Positions 8,281-16,138 of a DNA stretch of 39,544 nt are shown piece by piece. The number at the start of each line of letters is the position of its first letter. The stretch's first letter is position 1. Source of the DNA: Vibrio tubiashii (GTDB lineage Bacteria > Pseudomonadota > Gammaproteobacteria > Enterobacterales > Vibrionaceae); the NCBI GenBank assembly GCA_000775715.1, contig JRWQ01000027.1, forward strand, positions 1-39,544, read 5' to 3'. The position numbers were made by a program, and so were the translations under genes. Below the pieces are notes generated by a model, which did no database searches, had not been told where the DNA came from, and saw only the letters and a list, made by a program, of their open reading frames with translations.

Positions 8281-9849
8281 TTGACTGAATTTGCTGCGCG
8301 ACTGGAGCGAGTTGCACAAAACCAAGAAGTGTTTAAGAGTTTTGGACGTGGTGTCGAGCGAGAAACGTTGCGATATCAAGATAATGGCCACCTTGCAACT
8401 ACGCCTCACCCCAAAGAGCTTGGTTCTGCTTATGCGAATAAGTGGATCACGACAGACTTTTCCGAGTCTTTACTAGAGTTTATCACTCCGGTATCCCACG
8501 ACATTTCAACCTTAACAGCGCAGCTAGAAGATATTCATCACTTTACTCAAACCAAGTTAGGTGATGAGAAAATGTGGCCGCTTTCAATGCCCTGCTTTGT
8601 TGAAAGTGAAGAGGCTATCAATCTAGCTCAGTACGGTTCGTCGAACTCAGGGAAAATGAAAACTCTTTATCGCGAAGGGCTTAAGCACCGGTACGGCAGC
8701 TTGATGCAGGTGATTTCTGGCGTACACTTCAACTTTTCATTTCCAGAGTCATTTTGGGATCAACTGTATGGTGAGCAAAGTGCAGAACAACGACAGAGTA
8801 GCAAGTCAGAGGCGTACTTCGGCCTTATTCGCAACTATTACCGTTTTGGGTGGCTGATTCCTTATTTCTTTGGGGCTTCACCAGCACTCTGTGGCTCATT
8901 CATTAAAGGGCGTGAGACTAAGCTACCATTCGAGAGCATTGGCGGAACCTTGTACTTGCCTCATGCTACCTCATTGAGGCTCAGTGATTTGGGCTACACC
9001 AATAGCGCGCAAAGCGCACTGAAAATTGGTTTCAACAGCTTAGATGAGTATCTTGAAGGCTTAAATAAAGCGATTCGTACTCCTTCGGCAGAGTTTGCTG
9101 AAATTGGCGTAAAGGTGGATGGTGAGTACCGTCAGCTGAATAGCAATGTGTTACAGATTGAGAATGAGCTGTATGCACCGATTCGTCCCAAACGTGTCGC
9201 CCAATCTGGAGAAAAACCATCAGAGGCTCTTTCCCGTGGTGGTGTTGAGTACATTGAGGTTCGTTCGTTGGACGTAAACCCTTATAGCCCAATCGGCATC
9301 AATCAAGACCAAGTTCGCTTCTTAGATCTTTTCTTAACCTGGGCTACTCTGACTGACTCTGAGTCAATGGATCATTGTGAACAGGCTTGCTGGAGAGAAA
9401 ACTGGAACAAGGTGATTGTTGAAGGGCGTAAACCTGGATTGGAGCTACAGATCGGTTGTAAAGGTGAAATCCTTACCCTACAAGATTGGGCGAAGCGCGT
9501 ATTTGTTGAGCTTGTCCAAATTGCAGAGCAAATGGATCAAGCACACGGTGGTGATGAGTATCAAAAAGTTTGCTACAAGTTGCTGTCATGGATTGATAAC
9601 CCGGAATTGACTATTTCTGGTCAACTACTTGAAGACACTAAGCGTTTTGGCGGTTTGGGTAAGGTAGGCTGTGAAATTGGTAAAGACTATCGCCAGCAGC
9701 ACCTAGCACACCAATATAAAACGTATAATGAGCTTAGTATGGAGCAAGAAGTTGAGCGTTCGCGTGTTGTACAGGCCGATGTAGAGGCAGCCGATACGCT
9801 AAGTTTTGATGATTTTCTTGATGACTATTTTGCTTATTTAAAAGTTTAA
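8281..9849 (+). CDS. gshA: Glutamate-cysteine ligase GshA
   Basis: ATP-dependent ligase that joins L-glutamate and L-cysteine, the first and committed step of glutathione synthesis, in the cytosol. Its 522 aa match the length of the gammaproteobacterial class-I enzyme. Characteristic stretches are FGRGVERETLRY (residues 21-32), TDFSESLLEFITP (59-71), MQVISGVHFNFS (141-152) and GVEYIEVRSLDVNP (320-333), which belong to the family's ATP/substrate site. The start is TTG: it restores the usual MTEFAARL N-terminus and no ATG is in frame nearby. The ribosome site is weak, which with the leader hairpin suggests modest translation. Nine bp separate it from the next gene. Confidence 0.96.
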   Translation: MTEFAARLERVAQNQEVFKSFGRGVERETLRYQDNGHLATTPHPKELGSAYANKWITTDFSESLLEFITPVSHDISTLTAQLEDIHHFTQTKLGDEKMWPLSMPCFVESEEAINLAQYGSSNSGKMKTLYREGLKHRYGSLMQVISGVHFNFSFPESFWDQLYGEQSAEQRQSSKSEAYFGLIRNYYRFGWLIPYFFGASPALCGSFIKGRETKLPFESIGGTLYLPHATSLRLSDLGYTNSAQSALKIGFNSLDEYLEGLNKAIRTPSAEFAEIGVKVDGEYRQLNSNVLQIENELYAPIRPKRVAQSGEKPSEALSRGGVEYIEVRSLDVNPYSPIGINQDQVRFLDLFLTWATLTDSESMDHCEQACWRENWNKVIVEGRKPGLELQIGCKGEILTLQDWAKRVFVELVQIAEQMDQAHGGDEYQKVCYKLLSWIDNPELTISGQLLEDTKRFGGLGKVGCEIGKDYRQQHLAHQYKTYNELSMEQEVERSRVVQADVEAADTLSFDDFLDDYFAYLKV

Positions 9850-9858
9850 GGTTATGAA

Positions 9859-10458
9859 GTGATAAGGACGTTTGTTGTTATCCTTAGCTTGGTGGTATTA
9901 GGAGGATGTGCCACTGCGCCGCCAAAAAATCAGTCTGATTTGTGCGAAATATTTCGAGATTATCCCGATTGGTATGACGATGCCGCAGATATGCAAGACG
10001 AATGGGGAACTCCGATTCAGGTAGCGATGGCTTTTGTTAAGCAAGAGAGTAGCTTCCGCCATGACGCTAGGCCGCCAAAAGACTATCTATTGGGTATCAT
10101 TCCATGGGGACGAGTAAGCAGTGCCTATGGCTATGCGCAGGCGCAAGATCCTGCTTGGGATGATTTCCAGAGAGCGACCGAACACGGCGGTTCAAGAACC
10201 GATTTTGCTGATTCGTTGATGTTCATTGGTTGGTACACTGACGCTACCCAAAAACAGTTAGGTGTGTCAAAGTGGGATGCATACAATCAATACTTGGCTT
10301 ATCATGAAGGTCGAGGCGGGTTTAAACGTAAGAGCTATCAAAATAAACCCTCATTGATTAAAGTTGCTCGTAAGGTCGATCAGCAAGCAAAGGATTATGG
10401 TTGGCAACTTAAGCAGTGCCGCCAAGAGTTAGAAGACAATAGAAGCTGGTTCTTTTAA
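9859..10458 (+). CDS. SLT-like transglycosylase lipoprotein
   Basis: Envelope lipoprotein with a lysozyme-like (SLT) domain, 199 aa. The signal peptide ends in lipobox LGGC (Cys17). VAMAFVKQESSFRHDA places the candidate catalytic Glu at 63, and SAYGYAQAQDPAWDDF and YLAYHEGRGGF match the substrate-groove motifs of lytic transglycosylases. It would cleave peptidoglycan glycan strands to anhydromuropeptides, but activity is inferred. The start is GTG, with AAGG 7 nt upstream; the nearby ATG at 9854 is followed by a stop after two codons. It lies between gshA and luxS, 9 bp and 25 bp away, so all three are probably cotranscribed. Confidence 0.85.
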   Translation: MIRTFVVILSLVVLGGCATAPPKNQSDLCEIFRDYPDWYDDAADMQDEWGTPIQVAMAFVKQESSFRHDARPPKDYLLGIIPWGRVSSAYGYAQAQDPAWDDFQRATEHGGSRTDFADSLMFIGWYTDATQKQLGVSKWDAYNQYLAYHEGRGGFKRKSYQNKPSLIKVARKVDQQAKDYGWQLKQCRQELEDNRSWFF

Positions 10459-10483
10459 GAACAGTGACACATGGAGAAGTATA

Positions 10484-11002
10484 ATGCCGTTACTCGATAG
10501 TTTTACCGTAGATCACACTCGAATGAATGCCCCTGCTGTTCGTGTGGCGAAAACCATGACCACGCCAAAAGGCGACACGATTACGGTTTTTGACCTACGC
10601 TTCACTGCGCCAAATAAGGATATTTTGTCTGAAAGAGGCATTCATACTTTGGAGCACCTATACGCCGGCTTTATGCGTAACCATTTGAATGGTGACAATG
10701 TGGAGATTATTGATATCTCGCCAATGGGCTGCCGTACAGGCTTCTACATGAGTTTGATTGGTACGCCACAAGAGCAGCAAGTGGCTGAAGCATGGTTAGC
10801 CGCAATGCAAGATGTACTAAAAGTGGAAAACCAGAACAAGATTCCAGAGTTGAATGAGTACCAGTGTGGCACTGCGGCAATGCACTCATTGGATGAAGCG
10901 AAGCAAATTGCTGAAGCGATTCTGGCCGCGGGTATTTCTGTAAACAAGAATGATGAACTTGCGTTACCTGAAGCCATGCTTAAAGAGCTTAAGGTAGACT
11001 AG
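10484..11002 (+). CDS. luxS: S-ribosylhomocysteine lyase LuxS
   Basis: Converts S-ribosylhomocysteine to homocysteine and DPD, the precursor of autoinducer-2, and so serves both the activated-methyl cycle and quorum sensing. At 172 aa it is full length. The metal site is HTLEH (H54, H58, with E57 as general base) plus Cys128 in EYQCGTAAMH. Catalytic Cys83 lies in PMGCRTGFYMS. GGAGAAG is properly spaced before the ATG. It is the last gene of the gshA-lipoprotein-luxS unit and is followed by a strong bidirectional terminator. Confidence 0.98.
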   Translation: MPLLDSFTVDHTRMNAPAVRVAKTMTTPKGDTITVFDLRFTAPNKDILSERGIHTLEHLYAGFMRNHLNGDNVEIIDISPMGCRTGFYMSLIGTPQEQQVAEAWLAAMQDVLKVENQNKIPELNEYQCGTAAMHSLDEAKQIAEAILAAGISVNKNDELALPEAMLKELKVD

Positions 11003-11023
11003 CTCCTAATCTCTCTAAAAACT

Positions 11024-11056
11024 AAAAAGGAAGGCTAAATAGAGCCTTCCTTTTTT
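11024..11056. terminator. Bidirectional terminator between luxS and the RDD gene
   Basis: AAAAAGGAAGGCT-aaatag-AGCCTTCCTTTTTT, with A-run and T-run on both sides. It serves luxS from the left and the convergent RDD gene from the right. Confidence 0.92.
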
Positions 11057-11069
11057 GTGCGTGATTGGC

Positions 11070-11546
11070 TTAGTTTGCTTTTGGTAATACGACGACTTGA
11101 GTTTTTGCCCAGATGTCGTGGAATCCGCGCTTCTCTGGATCTATTGGCACCATAAGATTGGCTAAGCCAAAGCCCGACGTACCAATTCGAATCAGAGCTT
11201 GAGTCACGGTTACAGGTGAACCATCGTTGCTACGCAGATGAAGTTTCCATGCTCGCATTCCCAATGTTTGACCTGCACGAGTCCAAAAGAAAACAAAGAA
11301 ATAGATCCAAACAAACGCCAAGTAGGCAGTGTACACTGGGCTCCATACTGGATGATTGGTTAGAAAGTCGCTGACATCTTCATATCCAACCGCGTTAAAT
11401 AAGCCCATTGCCATCAACGCATGTAAAATTGCGACTACCACTCCCGCTGCCATCATCTCTACAGCAATGATGATTAAGCCATCATACAAAAGCGCACCAA
11501 GACGACGAAATAAGCCTGCTGGTGGCAAAGTTTCACTTTTCGACAT
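11070..11546 (-). CDS. RDD family membrane protein
   Basis: Small integral-membrane protein of the RDD family, 158 aa, named for conserved Arg/Asp/Asp. Here AGLFRRLGALLYDGLIIIAVE (about residues 9-29) opens the first transmembrane helix and carries the Arg and Asp. Two further hydrophobic segments follow (about 32-50 and 72-92), and TRAGQTLGMRAWKLHLRSNDG is the conserved cytoplasmic loop before the C-terminal segment. Some RDD proteins have been linked to Na+/H+ exchange; no function can be assigned here. It is convergent with luxS and its start faces the tRNA-Leu promoter region. Confidence 0.85.
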   Translation of the reverse strand: MSKSETLPPAGLFRRLGALLYDGLIIIAVEMMAAGVVVAILHALMAMGLFNAVGYEDVSDFLTNHPVWSPVYTAYLAFVWIYFFVFFWTRAGQTLGMRAWKLHLRSNDGSPVTVTQALIRIGTSGFGLANLMVPIDPEKRGFHDIWAKTQVVVLPKAN

Positions 11547-11787
11547 AAATCCTACTTACCTAAAACTAAACTAGGCGAAAGAATATAGGTTTGGCTTAAC
11601 TCTGAAAAGAGAGCTTGCGCACAGACTACCTGATTGCTGCTTGCTTGAACCATTAAAAACGATGACGCAGAGAGTTAAGAAGTAAAGCACCTAGCCATTA
11701 GATAGTGCACTGGATACTCATGTAGGTGCTGCGGTCACACATATGGTGAAATTATCAGCAAACGATGGTTATCTAAGGTATTTCTTC

Positions 11788-11815
11788 TTGCGCCGTAAAA
11801 AAGCATACGTATAAT
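11788..11815 (+). promoter_or_regulatory. Promoter of tRNA-Leu
   Basis: TTGCGC (11788-11793), 16-bp spacer, TATAAT (11810-11815), then a GC-rich discriminator GCC, typical of stringently controlled stable-RNA promoters. The tRNA begins 31 bp downstream. The rest of 11575-11787 has no feature I can support. Confidence 0.75.
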
Positions 11816-11846
11816 GCCAAATATCAAGAGGCAATAGCCTTAAGAT

Positions 11847-11931
11847 GCCGGTGTGGTGAAATTGGTATACACGACGGATTCAAAATCCGTTGCCTTCGGG
11901 CGTGGCGGTTCAAGTCCGCCCACCGGTACCA
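11847..11931 (+). tRNA. tRNA-Leu(CAA)
   Basis: An 85-nt class-II tRNA. GCCGGTG pairs with CACCGGT (11921-11927), then A and CCA (11929-11931). The anticodon stem ACGGA/TCCGT frames the loop TTCAAAA with CAA at 11881-11883, and a long variable arm TGCCTTCGGGCG is present. Its 3' part is the integration site of the element that follows, and the gene is left intact because the element restores the same sequence. Confidence 0.97.
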
Positions 11932-11933
11932 TA
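11878..11933 (+). repeat. attL: 56-bp direct repeat, 3' part of tRNA-Leu
   Basis: From the anticodon loop (starting ATTCAAAATCC) through CCA plus TA, 56 bp identical to 29200-29255. Flanking bases differ on both sides (G versus A before, T versus C after), so the edges are exact. This is the usual target for P4/phage-type tyrosine integrases. Confidence 0.95.
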
Positions 11934-11943
11934 TTTAAACGAT

Positions 11944-11974
11944 AAAGCCTCGACGAAAGTCGGGGCTTTGTTGT
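11944..11974 (+). terminator. Element-borne terminator for tRNA-Leu
   Basis: AAAGCCTCGAC-gaaa-GTCGGGGCTTT with a GNRA tetraloop and T-rich tail. Because it lies inside attL, the element brought it, replacing the tRNA's original terminator now at 29260. Confidence 0.8.
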
Positions 11975-12095
11975 ATCTAAGGTTATCAAACACTTAGCTC
12001 AATGTTCTTGGCATGCACTGCCTCATAAATTCCCACATTTTACCACCTTGTTGCTACTCGGTAATGTACTCCCTGTCCATATATGGTCTTTTGTC

Positions 12096-12118
12096 TGTGT
12101 CGAATCTGTGCAGATGGT
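12096..12118 (+). repeat. Left-arm repeat around ATCTGTGCAGAT
   Basis: This 23-bp segment matches 29075-29098 with two substitutions and one single-base gap. The core ATCTG-TG-CAGAT is itself an inverted repeat. It occurs once near each end of the element in the same orientation, as expected for integrase or excisionase arm sites. Confidence 0.6.
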
Positions 12119-12241
12119 CAGCTAATTCTGTCCAACATCATCCATCCTATTCAACATACTCAAGTCTTTCTTTACTCGCTGTTTTGTGGTCTTTTCTTGT
12201 CCTTCTACGGTCTTTTGTACCCCATAAATTGCTGTTTTTGT

Positions 12242-12270
12242 CCCTCTTCCCCTGTCAAAAGGGAAGAGGG
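12242..12270. repeat. 10-bp perfect inverted repeat upstream of integrase 1
   Basis: CCCTCTTCCC (12242-12251) and GGGAAGAGGG (12261-12270) with a 9-nt loop. The stem is strong with no T-run, so it is not a standard terminator. It could be an attenuator of read-through from the tRNA or an integrase regulatory site. Confidence 0.55.
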
Positions 12271-12362
12271 TATGCGTGAGTAAAAAACTCAATGATGTGT
12301 GAAAAATTTAGGGGCTTTAGGGGCAACCCTATATGGAATAAGGCTTGGACGTTCGAAAAACA

Positions 12363-12397
12363 GGGGATCGGTGAGGGGAACAGGAAGGGGACAGGGG
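12363..12397 (+). other. Four GGGG tracts (G-quadruplex motif)
   Basis: GGGG tracts at 12363, 12375, 12387 and 12394 with loops of 8, 8 and 3 nt. They lie on the coding strand about 100 bp before the integrase start, in otherwise AT-rich DNA. The tracts sit in repeats like AGGGGA(A)CAGG, whose complement resembles the TGTCC arm repeats. Confidence 0.5.
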
Positions 12398-12494
12398 AGC
12401 TCATTTTAAGTTCTTCGTTTGATGGGGTGATGAAACCACCATCAAACAGATATTAATCCTTTGAACTGTATAAGCCATACGATTTGGAGGAGTT

Positions 12495-13682
12495 ATGAAT
12501 AAACGATTCAAGTTCACCAATGCCAACCTTAAATCCCTACCAGCCAACACCTCAAACAACAAGACAACCGAATTAGAGTTTAGCGATACTGAATGTATTG
12601 GATTGAAGCTGCTATCGGGCAGAAGTGGTAGTAAACGTTTCCTGCTGCGCTATACGCTTGAGGGGCGTAAGCGCAGTATTGCGATAGGGCGCTTTCCTGA
12701 TATCGATGTGAATGTGGCGAGAAAAATTGCTCGCCAACATAAGGCGAAGATTGCAGAAGGGGTAGACCCAAAAGAGGAACGTGATGGGTACAAACGCACG
12801 CCTACTGTGAAGGAGTTCTTCTGGGATACCTTCTTGCCTTTAGCTAAGAAAAAGAAGACATGGAAAGACGATGTTGCTCGATTTAATCGCCATTGTCAGA
12901 GTATCGCTAACATTCGATACGATGAGCTTAGAGCGACCGATGTACAGCAGATACAAATCACCATGAGCAACAGTGTGGGTCGCTGTGGTACATACAAACC
13001 AGCGACATGCAATCGGGTTTTGGCCTTGCTAAAAACGCTAGGAGGGCTAGCTGAGCGTCTACTCGATATCCCCAATGTTGCTAGCCGTGTGAGCCTACTC
13101 AAGGAGAACAACATTCGTCAGCGTTTCTGTAGTATCGAGGAAACCAAGGCAATCATCAGAGAAGCCCGAAAGCACCCAAACAAAAGTGCTGGTGGACTGA
13201 TAGCAATGCTGTTCCTTACTGGTTGTCGTGTGTCTGAAATGCGTTATCGGCGTCATACCGATATTGATTGGGAAACAAGAACCCTAACCATTCCTGATAC
13301 CAAGAATGGCACCACGCATATCGTTTACCTGACTGACTTGATGATTGAGATCTTGAAAGATGTTCCAAGAAAAGCAGGTAATCCCTACTTGCTTCCTGGA
13401 CGACTGAAAGGTAAGCCAATCGGCACATCAAAGGGCGCGTTTGAGGTGATAAAAGAGCGAGCAGGAATTGCTAAACCAGAGGAGGTGGTTTTGCATACTG
13501 CAAGACATAGTGTAGCGAGTTTGCTCTTGTCTCATGCTGACAAAACCGGAGCAGATACACGCTCAGTTCAGATGATGCTCAACCACAAAAGCCTATCCAG
13601 TACGATGCGATACGCCAAGTTGAGTATCGAACGTCAGCGGAATACGTGTGAGAGTTTTTCTAAATTAATATTAGGAGATTGA
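12495..13682 (+). CDS. int: Tyrosine recombinase / integrase 1 (P4-like)
   Basis: Site-specific recombinase expected to integrate the element at tRNA-Leu, 395 aa. The N-terminal part has the DUF4102-like pattern (LKLLSGRSGSKRFLLRY, GRKRSIAIGRFPDIDVNVARK), then a SAM-like core-binding domain (about 100-200), then the catalytic domain with R245 (TGCRVSEMR), K270, H334-x-x-R337 (HTARH), H364 (LNHKS) and nucleophile Y373 (MRYAKLS). All catalytic residues are present, so it looks active. AGGAG (12487-12491) precedes the ATG. Its position next to attL, reading away from the tRNA, is the classic island arrangement. Confidence 0.95.
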   Translation: MNKRFKFTNANLKSLPANTSNNKTTELEFSDTECIGLKLLSGRSGSKRFLLRYTLEGRKRSIAIGRFPDIDVNVARKIARQHKAKIAEGVDPKEERDGYKRTPTVKEFFWDTFLPLAKKKKTWKDDVARFNRHCQSIANIRYDELRATDVQQIQITMSNSVGRCGTYKPATCNRVLALLKTLGGLAERLLDIPNVASRVSLLKENNIRQRFCSIEETKAIIREARKHPNKSAGGLIAMLFLTGCRVSEMRYRRHTDIDWETRTLTIPDTKNGTTHIVYLTDLMIEILKDVPRKAGNPYLLPGRLKGKPIGTSKGAFEVIKERAGIAKPEEVVLHTARHSVASLLLSHADKTGADTRSVQMMLNHKSLSSTMRYAKLSIERQRNTCESFSKLILGD

Positions 13683-13709
13683 ACAAGAAAGGGGGCAACC
13701 CCTTTGTTC
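13681..13709 (+). terminator. Possible terminator after integrase 1
   Basis: AAAGGGG-gcaa-CCCCTTT extended by GAAC/GTTC, immediately after the integrase stop. The T-run is short (TTTGTT), so termination may be partial. Confidence 0.5.
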
Positions 13710-13922
13710 AAATTGCTGATATCTAAAGGCTTAATTTAAATGAATTGTGTGGTTACTCCCAAGAATAAATAGAAATTATATCTACGCGAGAGGGTGTTTC
13801 CCCCAACTTTTTGCGTTAGGTTTCACAATGATTGTGGTCACAACTTGAACGAATACCTAAACTTTTGCACGATAACCATAGTCATATAATATCAGTTGGA
13901 TATTGCTCAGCTAAGAGGGAAT

Positions 13923-15740
13923 ATGGAAAGCAATACGGTAACGGTTGAGAAGCACAATGTAGCCCCTTTTTTTTCGGTACTTTTAGGATCAAAGTCAAAA
14001 GAGGAAGAGCCTTGTCAAATTCATGAAACTATCACAAAAATCTTAGCAGAAGAATGTTCTGACAGAGTAGAGATGATTGTAGGTGCTACTGTAACCGACA
14101 CTGTTGGAGAAATGGGTAGTGTGAAAGTTACATCGTATACAATATCCAAGGCACCCAGCTGGGCTAAAGGGATAGAGATAAAAGATCTTGAGCACCATGT
14201 TTTCGTTAGTTTCAATGTTAAAGACAACTTAGCTTTCTACTTTTCTGAGAAGGGCAAAAAGGACGTTGTTAGAGAGTTCTTCGGTAAAAAAAGACTTCCT
14301 AACCTTTTTCCCATATCAATCGCAAAGCTGAATGGTAGTTTTATTAATGAAGATGAGATTCAGATGCTCTGGTTGTCAGGGATTCATGGACGAGATAATT
14401 TTAAAGCCGATTCAAAAGTCTTAGGAGGGAAGAGTGTAGCTGATACACTTGATCCGCTAATTGACCAGTCTTATATGATGTCCGCCGTTCGTACTGAAGT
14501 AAATGGTATGAAGTCTAAGAGTTCTGTCGGTATCAACCCCTTTAAATCGTCGATATGGAAGGGGCCATGTAAAGATTGGCCTACTTTCGAAGGCCGAGTT
14601 TTGGAAATTTTGGATACTCTTTCAATTTGTAGCTCAGAGTCGGAAAGTCCTATTGGCATCCTTTCGTATCCAATTCCTAAGCCCGATGATATAGAAAAGC
14701 CTTATGACTTTGCCTTAGTTGATCATGAATTCCTACCCGAAGAAGATGGTCAACTTAGGAAAGAGCTTCTGAAAAAGCTTCAATACGATTTTCATGCTGA
14801 GCTAGTCCCTACTCTGAATGATAGTGACATAGCTATTGATATCTTTCATTCGGGAAATAAGGTCGGTCATGTATGTGTTGAAGTATGTGTAAACGACTAT
14901 AAGGTCAATTTTAATATAAAGAATGATACGCCAGTTAAAGCATTTCAAGATGAGTTTAAGCGTTATAAGAAAGTGTTCAAGTATCCAGAGTTGATAAAGT
15001 GTTGGTTTGAGTCAGGTCATGCAATTGTGAATGGGATGGTTTTTCTGACAGGTTATCAGGACGTTGAGTACAATAAGTTTCTTTGGGCTGGTTTCGAAAC
15101 TTATGATGTTACGAAGGAAAAGCCAGGAAGTGATCCCAAAAAACCAGATTTAGGCAATATAGGTAATGAAAAGTCTTTATTTTGTTGGGTCCAAAAATGT
15201 TGGAGTGGTAACTGGCTGAGCTCGCTTGACTTCAATACTACCGAAAAACCTCAAGGGTGGTTGTACTGTGATGATGGCGCTGGAGAGAAGGCTGATTTTA
15301 TTCACTATGTATATCATGACGGGTTTCACCTAATTTCACTTATCCATGTTAAGGCTTCAAAAACTGCTAAAACTTCACGAAAAATCTCAGTTGGGGCGCA
15401 TGATGTAGTTTTGAACCAAGCAGTGAAAAATTTAAGGTATAGCTCTAGAAAGGTTCTTGTTGAAGATCTTAGATCTCGCCATAATGATAATAAAGGATGT
15501 TGGTTCAATGGCATCAGCGCAAAGGCTTCAGAGTTTTTTGACCAGCTATCAAGCCTAAAAGACAATAAATTTGTGAAAACTAGGGTTGTTGTTGTTCAGC
15601 CTCATACTCAGAAAAGTGTTTACGATAAACATGCTGGGAAAAAAATAAAAAGTCAGTTAGATGCTCTTTTAGTTAGTGCTGAGAATGCGATTCGTTCTTC
15701 TGGGTCAGAGTTCTATATCATTGGAGTAGATGATAAATAA
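13923..15740 (+). CDS. Large unrecognised protein, possible nuclease-type defence factor
   Basis: I do not recognise the family with confidence. The protein is 605 aa from ATG 13923 (AAGAGGG just upstream) or 614 aa from a TTG at 13896. It has no signal peptide or membrane segment. The C-terminal region (residues 456-486 of the longer form) reads LYCDDGAGEKADFI, a short spacer, then ISLIHVKAS, followed by ISVGAHDVVLNQAVKNLR. An acidic cluster (D459, D460, E464, D467), then beta-strand H484-x-K486 and a Gln in a following helix (Q508) resemble a PD-(D/E)XK nuclease core in which the usual Glu is His. AT-rich, isolated between its own spacer and terminator: a typical cargo or defence position. 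Function is inferred only. Confidence 0.6.
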   Translation: MESNTVTVEKHNVAPFFSVLLGSKSKEEEPCQIHETITKILAEECSDRVEMIVGATVTDTVGEMGSVKVTSYTISKAPSWAKGIEIKDLEHHVFVSFNVKDNLAFYFSEKGKKDVVREFFGKKRLPNLFPISIAKLNGSFINEDEIQMLWLSGIHGRDNFKADSKVLGGKSVADTLDPLIDQSYMMSAVRTEVNGMKSKSSVGINPFKSSIWKGPCKDWPTFEGRVLEILDTLSICSSESESPIGILSYPIPKPDDIEKPYDFALVDHEFLPEEDGQLRKELLKKLQYDFHAELVPTLNDSDIAIDIFHSGNKVGHVCVEVCVNDYKVNFNIKNDTPVKAFQDEFKRYKKVFKYPELIKCWFESGHAIVNGMVFLTGYQDVEYNKFLWAGFETYDVTKEKPGSDPKKPDLGNIGNEKSLFCWVQKCWSGNWLSSLDFNTTEKPQGWLYCDDGAGEKADFIHYVYHDGFHLISLIHVKASKTAKTSRKISVGAHDVVLNQAVKNLRYSSRKVLVEDLRSRHNDNKGCWFNGISAKASEFFDQLSSLKDNKFVKTRVVVVQPHTQKSVYDKHAGKKIKSQLDALLVSAENAIRSSGSEFYIIGVDDK

Positions 15741-16138
15741 TAGATATTCCATTGATACTTTTGAGAAGGTCAATAAATGTCATAAGACCATACCTTTCGG
15801 AGGTATGGTCTTTTTTTTGTGCGAAAGAGGAGGGCCGTTTAGTTCAGATGATATGCAATCGCTAAACTGTACCCCGTAGAATGCGAGGTGCTAAGTTGAG
15901 TTTTAAGTGGCTGCGATATACCAGCATAAGCTGCACTGATTCATAGGCTTAAAAGAGAGACTGTACAGCTTTCATTTTATTCACTGCCAGCAGATTTATC
16001 TCTACGAGCAAAATGCCCCTGAAGAGAGAAGCCTCAAAGCTGCTAAACTTAATCGATAGACTCGTTGTGCATAGGGATTTGAGATTGATTAGGGGGTTGT
16101 ATTGTCTGTACTATTAGGTTTTCAAAGAGGTATAAATA
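15741..16138. other. Non-coding stretch before the replication-like operon
   Basis: Starts with the terminator at 15784, then about 320 bp without a convincing frame. It may hold the promoter of the 16139 operon, a small RNA or a replication origin, but I see no iterons and no clear promoter pair. Confidence 0.4.
15784..15818 (+). terminator. Terminator, copy A of a repeated type
   Basis: GACCATACCT-ttcgg-AGGTATGGTC followed by eight T. It is nearly identical to hairpins at 18575 and 19399. Confidence 0.92.

Larger units (their letters stand above)
11975..12494. other. Left-end non-coding region: putative integrase arm sites
   Basis: No credible gene; the two open frames here have no ribosome site and odd composition. 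It holds TGTCC-containing repeats at 12074, 12129, 12198 and 12239, one inverted copy (GGACA, 12389-12393), the 12-mer ATCTGTGCAGAT at 12104-12115 that recurs at the right end, a 10-bp hairpin and a G-rich tract. This arrangement fits an integrase recombination-site arm. Confidence 0.55.

Noticed and set aside
12013..12283. Two overlapping open frames in the left end of the island
   Set aside because: No ribosome site, Ser/Leu/Cys-rich unnatural composition, and they run over repeat and hairpin structures; better explained as non-coding integrase-site DNA.
12467..12483. CTGTATAAGCCATACG as a LexA box before integrase 1
   Set aside because: The second half is ACG, not CAG; only one half-site fits.
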